This document shows positions 5,151-9,054 of a stretch of DNA of 9,054 nt, piece after piece; within the stretch, counting starts at the first letter, position 1; each line of letters begins with the position of its first letter. Source of the stretch: Veillonella sp. (lineage in GTDB: Bacteria > Bacillota > Negativicutes > Veillonellales > Veillonellaceae); contig NZ_SVCB01000069.1 in assembly GCF_015058545.1 (NCBI RefSeq), forward strand, positions 1 through 9,054, written 5' to 3'. Position numbers and translations under genes: made by a program. The notes under the pieces are model-generated. The model was not told the origin of the DNA, made no database searches, and worked only from the letters and a program-made list of their open reading frames with translations.

Positions 5151-7413
5151 AAACACAACCATACTGCCACCAATGGCGCAGTGCGGTAAGCGCCATAATA
5201 TGGGCTCCTTTTTGAATCATGGCAAGCCCCTCCGGCGAACCGGCGCGGGCCGCAAATTCCGGTGTGTGAAGGCCCATGTTTTCACCGATGGCCAACGTGA
5301 GCTGTACCGTCGGTACCACATGCGACACATTGCCCATGTCCGTACTGCCTTCCGCTACGTCAGCCGGCAATATGGTAGGCTTGGCACCAAACTCTGTCAT
5401 GACCTGCTCTGCCAAGTTACGCCAAGTCAAATCTTCCCGCAAGTCTTTAAAAAGCGGTTCGTAGTGGCGAAGCTTAACTTCAGCCCCTTTAGCTTTAGCA
5501 ATTTCAACGGCCTTAGCTTTTACGGCCGGCAAAACAATATCTTCTAAAAACTCCACCGTATGGGCTCTGACGGTCATATGCAAAGTAGCCTCCGCGGGAA
5601 TCATATTCGGCGCTTCGCCCGCTTCGATAAAGATTTGACCGATAACCACTTCATCGCCCCACTGCTCTTTTAACTCATTCACGGCAACATATAAAGTAAC
5701 CGCACAATCCAAGGCATTAATGCCTCTGTCTTCTAAATCCGCCACATGAGCGGAACGACCGATAAATTTCACTTCCAAAGGATGACTGGCCAAAGAAGAA
5801 CCACCAAGCTCGTTCACATCGGCGGGATGCGTCAACAAGGCACCGGCATAGCCGTTAAATACGCCTGCATCGGCCATGAATACTTTGCCCCCTACGGTCT
5901 CTTCGGCGGGACAACCGAAGAAGGTGGTCAGTGCTTCCGGTACAGCCGCCGCAAAGCCGATGGCAGCGCCCACACTCATGGCGGCAATCAAGTTATGACC
6001 GCAACCGTGACCGAGTCCCGGTAACGCATCATATTCGCCGAGAAAAGCCATTTTATAGGCACTATCTGAATTTCCCTTATCAGCTTTAAGGGATGTGGCA
6101 AGCTCCGGAATCGTACCGTCGCTCACATCGGTTTTAACCTGAAAAGCTTGCTCTTTAAGCAACGTCTTAATCGCCGCGACCGCTTTATGCTCGGTCAACC
6201 CCACTTCGGGATTGGCATGTAAATAAGCGGACAAATCGATAAGCGGCTGTTCTATATTCTGAATGGCCTCATGAAGACGAGCTTCACTCGCTGCCAAGGA
6301 ACCATCATCAGGCAGCTCCGCCACAGTTTTAACATCATCTAAGTCGGCAATAGGGTTCCCATCCGTTAAATCGGCAACATGATTCGCCCCCGCTAAATCG
6401 GCAATAGGGTTCGTCTCCGCTAATGCATCAAGAGAGTCGGTCTTCACCGACACAGGGTCATTTACAAATGACGTCCCCTCGCAATAAGGGAACAGCACCA
6501 ATGTATTGGAAATAGCCCTAAAGCTTACATAGCTTCCCAGCGGCAAAGCCTGATGAGGCGTGCCGTGACCGGTTGGTACATAGCACACAAAGGGTTCCGG
6601 GGCGTCTTCCGATCGTTCCGCCATCATGTAATCCAATACATGAGCGCCGATTTCATAATCCGGTTCGTCTTCGTCTTCACAGTTGGTAAACGTTCCGAGA
6701 GCCACCCCTTTAACGCAGCTCAACACGCCTTGACGGCGCAACTGCTGGAGCATTCTATCTATTTTATAAGGTGGTTCACCAATATCCTCCAACAGCAAAA
6801 TGGTATCATCCCAATCTTCCGGATTCGGAGCGTACGGCGTACCGCCCAAACTGCAAAGAATCGCTAAATTGCCGCCAATGAGCCTGCCTTCTTCCATATT
6901 GGCGCCGATAAAACCGCGTGGTGGCGCCAATAAAGGCTCGATTACGGAAGTTTTCCCCTCAAGCAAATCAAATAAGTGGGCTACATCGTTTTCACGACCC
7001 GGTTTTAACCAATCGACGCCCATCGGCCCGTGATAGGTAACCAAACGGCTGTAGCGACCAATGGCCGTATGTAAAGCCGTACAATCACTATACCCTACAA
7101 ACGGTTTTTGCCCCTTACGAATGCCTTCATAATCCAATAAATCCAAATAACGCACTGTGCCGTAACCGCCACGCAAAGCAATTACCGCATCACAATCGGA
7201 GTCCGTCATAAAGGTATTAAATTCCGCGGCCTGCTCCTCCGGCGTGCCCCCATAGAGGCCATGGCGATAACAAGACGCGCCGAATACAGCCTTATAACCG
7301 CGAGCTTCAACCAAGGCCTTCAAACCATCCAGATTTTCTTCCGTCGCCGAGGCCGGTGCCGTAAACGCCAATGTCATGCCCGGTTGTAACCGTTTTGGCA
7401 AAATCCAATCCAT
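5131..7413 (-). CDS. Fusion enzyme: S66 L,D-carboxypeptidase (LdcA/MccF-like) + M20D amidohydrolase (AbgB/PM20D2-like)
   Basis: This is a 760-residue, two-domain cytoplasmic hydrolase with no signal peptide. Residues 1-310 are an S66 serine peptidase: RGGYG at 81-85, nucleophile Ser109 in VGYSD, GGNLAIL at 180-186, Glu209 in LLLEDIGE and His283 in PTGHG complete the Ser-Glu-His set. LdcA enzymes of this family remove the terminal D-Ala from murein tetrapeptides; MccF relatives cut other amide bonds. Residues 385-748 are an M20D amidohydrolase: GHGCGHN supplies Cys471 and His473, PAEE gives Glu504/505, then His529 and His716 (GLHTPEF). His555 lies in the lid domain and TDMGNVS at 691-697 is typical of the AbgB/PM20D2 group. 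All expected metal-binding residues are present. A low-complexity linker (about 320-380) contains 9-residue repeats. The start is supported by AGGAGAT eight bases upstream. A single intact frame covers both domains, so this is a real fusion and not a sequencing joint of two genes. Substrates are inferred, possibly wall peptides taken up by the neighbouring binding protein. Confidence 0.9.
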   Translation of the reverse strand: MDWILPKRLQPGMTLAFTAPASATEENLDGLKALVEARGYKAVFGASCYRHGLYGGTPEEQAAEFNTFMTDSDCDAVIALRGGYGTVRYLDLLDYEGIRKGQKPFVGYSDCTALHTAIGRYSRLVTYHGPMGVDWLKPGRENDVAHLFDLLEGKTSVIEPLLAPPRGFIGANMEEGRLIGGNLAILCSLGGTPYAPNPEDWDDTILLLEDIGEPPYKIDRMLQQLRRQGVLSCVKGVALGTFTNCEDEDEPDYEIGAHVLDYMMAERSEDAPEPFVCYVPTGHGTPHQALPLGSYVSFRAISNTLVLFPYCEGTSFVNDPVSVKTDSLDALAETNPIADLAGANHVADLTDGNPIADLDDVKTVAELPDDGSLAASEARLHEAIQNIEQPLIDLSAYLHANPEVGLTEHKAVAAIKTLLKEQAFQVKTDVSDGTIPELATSLKADKGNSDSAYKMAFLGEYDALPGLGHGCGHNLIAAMSVGAAIGFAAAVPEALTTFFGCPAEETVGGKVFMADAGVFNGYAGALLTHPADVNELGGSSLASHPLEVKFIGRSAHVADLEDRGINALDCAVTLYVAVNELKEQWGDEVVIGQIFIEAGEAPNMIPAEATLHMTVRAHTVEFLEDIVLPAVKAKAVEIAKAKGAEVKLRHYEPLFKDLREDLTWRNLAEQVMTEFGAKPTILPADVAEGSTDMGNVSHVVPTVQLTLAIGENMGLHTPEFAARAGSPEGLAMIQKGAHIMALTALRHWWQYGCVFDREVK
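6304..6411 (-). repeat. Four-unit 27-bp (9-residue) repeat in the inter-domain linker
   Basis: Four consecutive 27-bp units encode NPIADLAGA, NHVADLTDG, NPIADLDDV and KTVAELPDD (residues 335-370 of the fusion enzyme). The consensus is roughly N-P-I-A-D-L followed by three variable small or acidic residues. At DNA level, the 18-bp cores of units 1 and 3 differ at one base, and units 1 and 2 match at 20 of 27 bases. Unit 4 is more diverged, and residues 326-334 could be a decayed fifth unit. This looks like in-frame tandem duplication that built an acidic spacer between the two catalytic domains. Confidence 0.85.
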
Positions 7414-7546
7414 TAGTACAATCTCCTGTCTTTCAATCTTATCATTACCGAATATAGCGCAAGCCGGCGCCGCTATATTTAGGCGACGCCAGCAATGACT
7501 ACATTCAGTATAATATATTCGTTTATACTTTCGCTATATGCTATTT
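7414..7546. other. Intergenic region with inverted repeats and three copies of ATATAGCG
   Basis: This 133-bp gap separates the peptide-binding protein gene from the fusion enzyme gene. It carries an inverted repeat AATATAGCG (7451-7459) / CGCTATATT (7471-7479) with an 11-nt GC-rich loop. The same core recurs as CGCTATAT at 7532-7539. A second, A/T-rich inverted repeat is AGTATAA (7507-7513) / TTATACT (7523-7529). None is followed by a T-tract on the minus strand, so I do not call a terminator. I also find no convincing -35/-10 pair for the downstream gene. The ribosome binding site AGGAGAT lies near 7421-7427. The repeats could be operators or an RNA structure; this is inference. Confidence 0.45.
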
Positions 7547-9054
7547 CTACTTGCGGAACGCATGTTTAAACTCAATCGTTCCCAAGCTTGACCAGTAGTA
7601 CCCGCCCACCGTATCACGGGCCACATACGGCGTGGTGGTGAAGTAAATCGGCATAACTACAGTATCGTCAAAAATCATCGCTTCCGCTTCATGCATGAGT
7701 TCATTACGAAGTTTCACATCCGTCGTATTGTGAATACGCTCTATCAAAGCATTATAGGCTTCACTGTGATATTGTGCATCATTGGCGGAATCGTAGAACA
7801 CATCGAGGAAGGTCTGTGGATCCGCATAGTCGCCAATCCACGACGCACGAGCTACCTGATAATGCCCTTCTTCACGGTTCGCCATGAACACCTTCGTTTC
7901 CTGATTCTGAAGCTCTACCGTAGCGCCCAGCTCATTTTTCCAAATAGCCTGAACCGCTTCGGCAATAGCCTTATGCATTTCATTGGTATTATACAAAATC
8001 GTCACCGATGGCAACGGTTTATTCGGCCCGTAACCGGCTTCGGCCAATAATTTTTTAGCTTCCGCCACATTATAGGCCACCAAATTGCCCCCTTCGGCTC
8101 TAAAATCCTGATTCGTCGCTTCATCAGTAAGTCCCGGCGGTACAAAAGCATAAGCCGGCGTTTTACCGCCATGAACGATGGTATCAACTATAACCTTGCG
8201 GTCGATAACCATGGAAAAAGCCTTGCGCACCAGCGGATTATCAAACGGCGGTGCCGTTACATTAAACACATAATAATAGGTCCCCAAGGACGGCGCCACT
8301 TTGAAAAGGCCTAGCTTCGTCAAACGGTCCTGGTCGGCCACCGGCGGCTCTACCATAATATCTACGGCGCCCCCTTCAGCGAGAGTAAGGCGCGTGCTCT
8401 GCGATTCGCTGATAGGCCATTCCATGCCTTTTAACTTAACCGACGCAGCATCCCAATATTTATCGTTTTTAACAAACTGCAATTCCGCACTGTGCTGCCA
8501 TTTCACCAGTTTAAACGGCCCGTTGCCGATAAGGGTAGCTGCCGAAGTTGCCCAAGTATCAGGCGCCTGTGACACGATGTCTTCACGCACCGGATAGTAC
8601 GCGTGAAAAGCCGTGAGCCCCAAGAAATACGGTGCCGGTGATTCCAAGGTAACCAACAAGGTATGATCGTCAACGGCCTTAACCCCTACATCTTCAGCCT
8701 TGGCTTTTTCCGTGTTATAGGCTTCGCCGTTTTTCAAAACATAGAGCATAAACGCATTATTAGCCGCTACTTCCGGATTCAAAGCACGCTTCCAAGCATA
8801 CTCAAAATCATGAGCCGTCACCGGCTTGCCATCGGACCAAGTAGCTTCCGGGCGAAGATAAAAAATATAGGTCAAGCCATCCGGTGAAATCGTCCACGAG
8901 TTGGCCACCGCCGGTTCCGGCACATCTTTAGCATTCAAGCGCGTAAGCCCTTCGAAGACAGCCAGTTCCACGGACGATTCCGGCAAGGTAGACGATTTAG
9001 CCGGGTCCAAAGTGGACGGTTCTTGCTCCAAAGCATAGCGCAAGGTGTCCGGCG
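7547..9054 (-). CDS. Oligopeptide ABC transporter substrate-binding protein (OppA/DppE/MppA-like), 5' end outside window
   Basis: This is a family 5 solute-binding protein that would capture peptides outside the membrane and hand them to an Opp/Dpp-type permease. About 501 residues are visible. The reading frame stays open to the window edge, so the real start, signal peptide and any lipobox Cys lie upstream; the TTG at 9043 reads as an internal Leu codon (context PDTLRYALEQEPSTLDP). Family hallmarks are the opening EQEPSTLDP, VFEGLTRLN, a segment SPDGLTYIFYLRPEATWSDG followed by GKPVTAHDFEYAWKRAL, and a C-terminal region rich in Asp/Tyr (WIGDYADPQTFLDVFY). Full-length OppA proteins are about 540 residues, so perhaps 35-45 are missing. 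It ends with TAG, 133 bp before the carboxypeptidase-amidohydrolase fusion gene. No permease or ATPase genes are visible; they could lie upstream, or the protein could serve a distant transporter, as MppA does in E. coli. Peptide binding is secure at family level; the exact ligand is unknown. Confidence 0.93.
   Translation of the reverse strand, partial: PDTLRYALEQEPSTLDPAKSSTLPESSVELAVFEGLTRLNAKDVPEPAVANSWTISPDGLTYIFYLRPEATWSDGKPVTAHDFEYAWKRALNPEVAANNAFMLYVLKNGEAYNTEKAKAEDVGVKAVDDHTLLVTLESPAPYFLGLTAFHAYYPVREDIVSQAPDTWATSAATLIGNGPFKLVKWQHSAELQFVKNDKYWDAASVKLKGMEWPISESQSTRLTLAEGGAVDIMVEPPVADQDRLTKLGLFKVAPSLGTYYYVFNVTAPPFDNPLVRKAFSMVIDRKVIVDTIVHGGKTPAYAFVPPGLTDEATNQDFRAEGGNLVAYNVAEAKKLLAEAGYGPNKPLPSVTILYNTNEMHKAIAEAVQAIWKNELGATVELQNQETKVFMANREEGHYQVARASWIGDYADPQTFLDVFYDSANDAQYHSEAYNALIERIHNTTDVKLRNELMHEAEAMIFDDTVVMPIYFTTTPYVARDTVGGYYWSSLGTIEFKHAFRK

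Noticed and set aside
5173..5547. Plus-strand frames antisense to the amidohydrolase half
   Set aside because: Composition is typical of antisense shadows (many Arg, His, Cys), and the opposite strand encodes intact catalytic motifs.
6304..6411. CRISPR-like array
   Set aside because: The repeats are directly adjacent 27-bp units in frame within a coding region, with no spacers.
8002..8187. Minus-strand frame inside the peptide-binding protein gene
   Set aside because: It lies in another frame of a well-supported gene and is rich in Arg/Lys without family motifs.

Overview
The window reads as chromosomal DNA from a low-to-middle GC Firmicute. A divIC-yabR-type gene pair, TTGACA/TATAAT promoters and strong AGGAGG ribosome binding sites support this. 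My best guess within that group is a member of the Negativicutes (Veillonella relatives), but that is an inference from general protein character and not a proven placement. All eight genes I can support lie on the minus strand, so transcription runs from high to low coordinates.

Layout, in the direction of transcription: (1) 9054-7547, an extracellular oligopeptide-binding protein of an ABC importer, cut off at its N-terminus by the window edge. (2) 7413-5131, a 760-residue fusion of an S66 L,D-carboxypeptidase/MccF-type domain and an M20D amidohydrolase domain, joined by a linker made of 9-residue repeats. (3) 5052-1237, a tightly packed operon: an ABC-F ATPase followed by folE, folP, folB and folK, which supply four folate-pathway enzymes from GTP to 6-hydroxymethyl-dihydropterin pyrophosphate and dihydropteroate. 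The genes are 11-13 bp apart or overlap, so translational coupling is likely. (4) 1070-762, a divIC/ftsB-type division protein with its own extended -10 promoter. (5) 664-173, a YabR-type S1-domain RNA-binding protein with its own strong promoter, ending at a textbook rho-independent terminator (134-166).

Positions 1-133 hold no recognisable gene. They do hold two perfect inverted repeats: a 10-bp pair bracketing positions 1-60 and a 19-bp palindrome at 91-109. These may be the edge of a mobile element or a structured RNA.

The least ordinary items are the carboxypeptidase-amidohydrolase fusion beside a peptide-binding protein, which suggests two-step trimming of imported or recycled wall peptides; a FolE lacking two basic residues that bind the GTP triphosphate in E. 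coli; and a hairpin that may both end the fusion-gene transcript and sit in the 5' leader of the ABC-F/folate transcript. I saw no CRISPR array, tRNA, rRNA or intact transposase gene.
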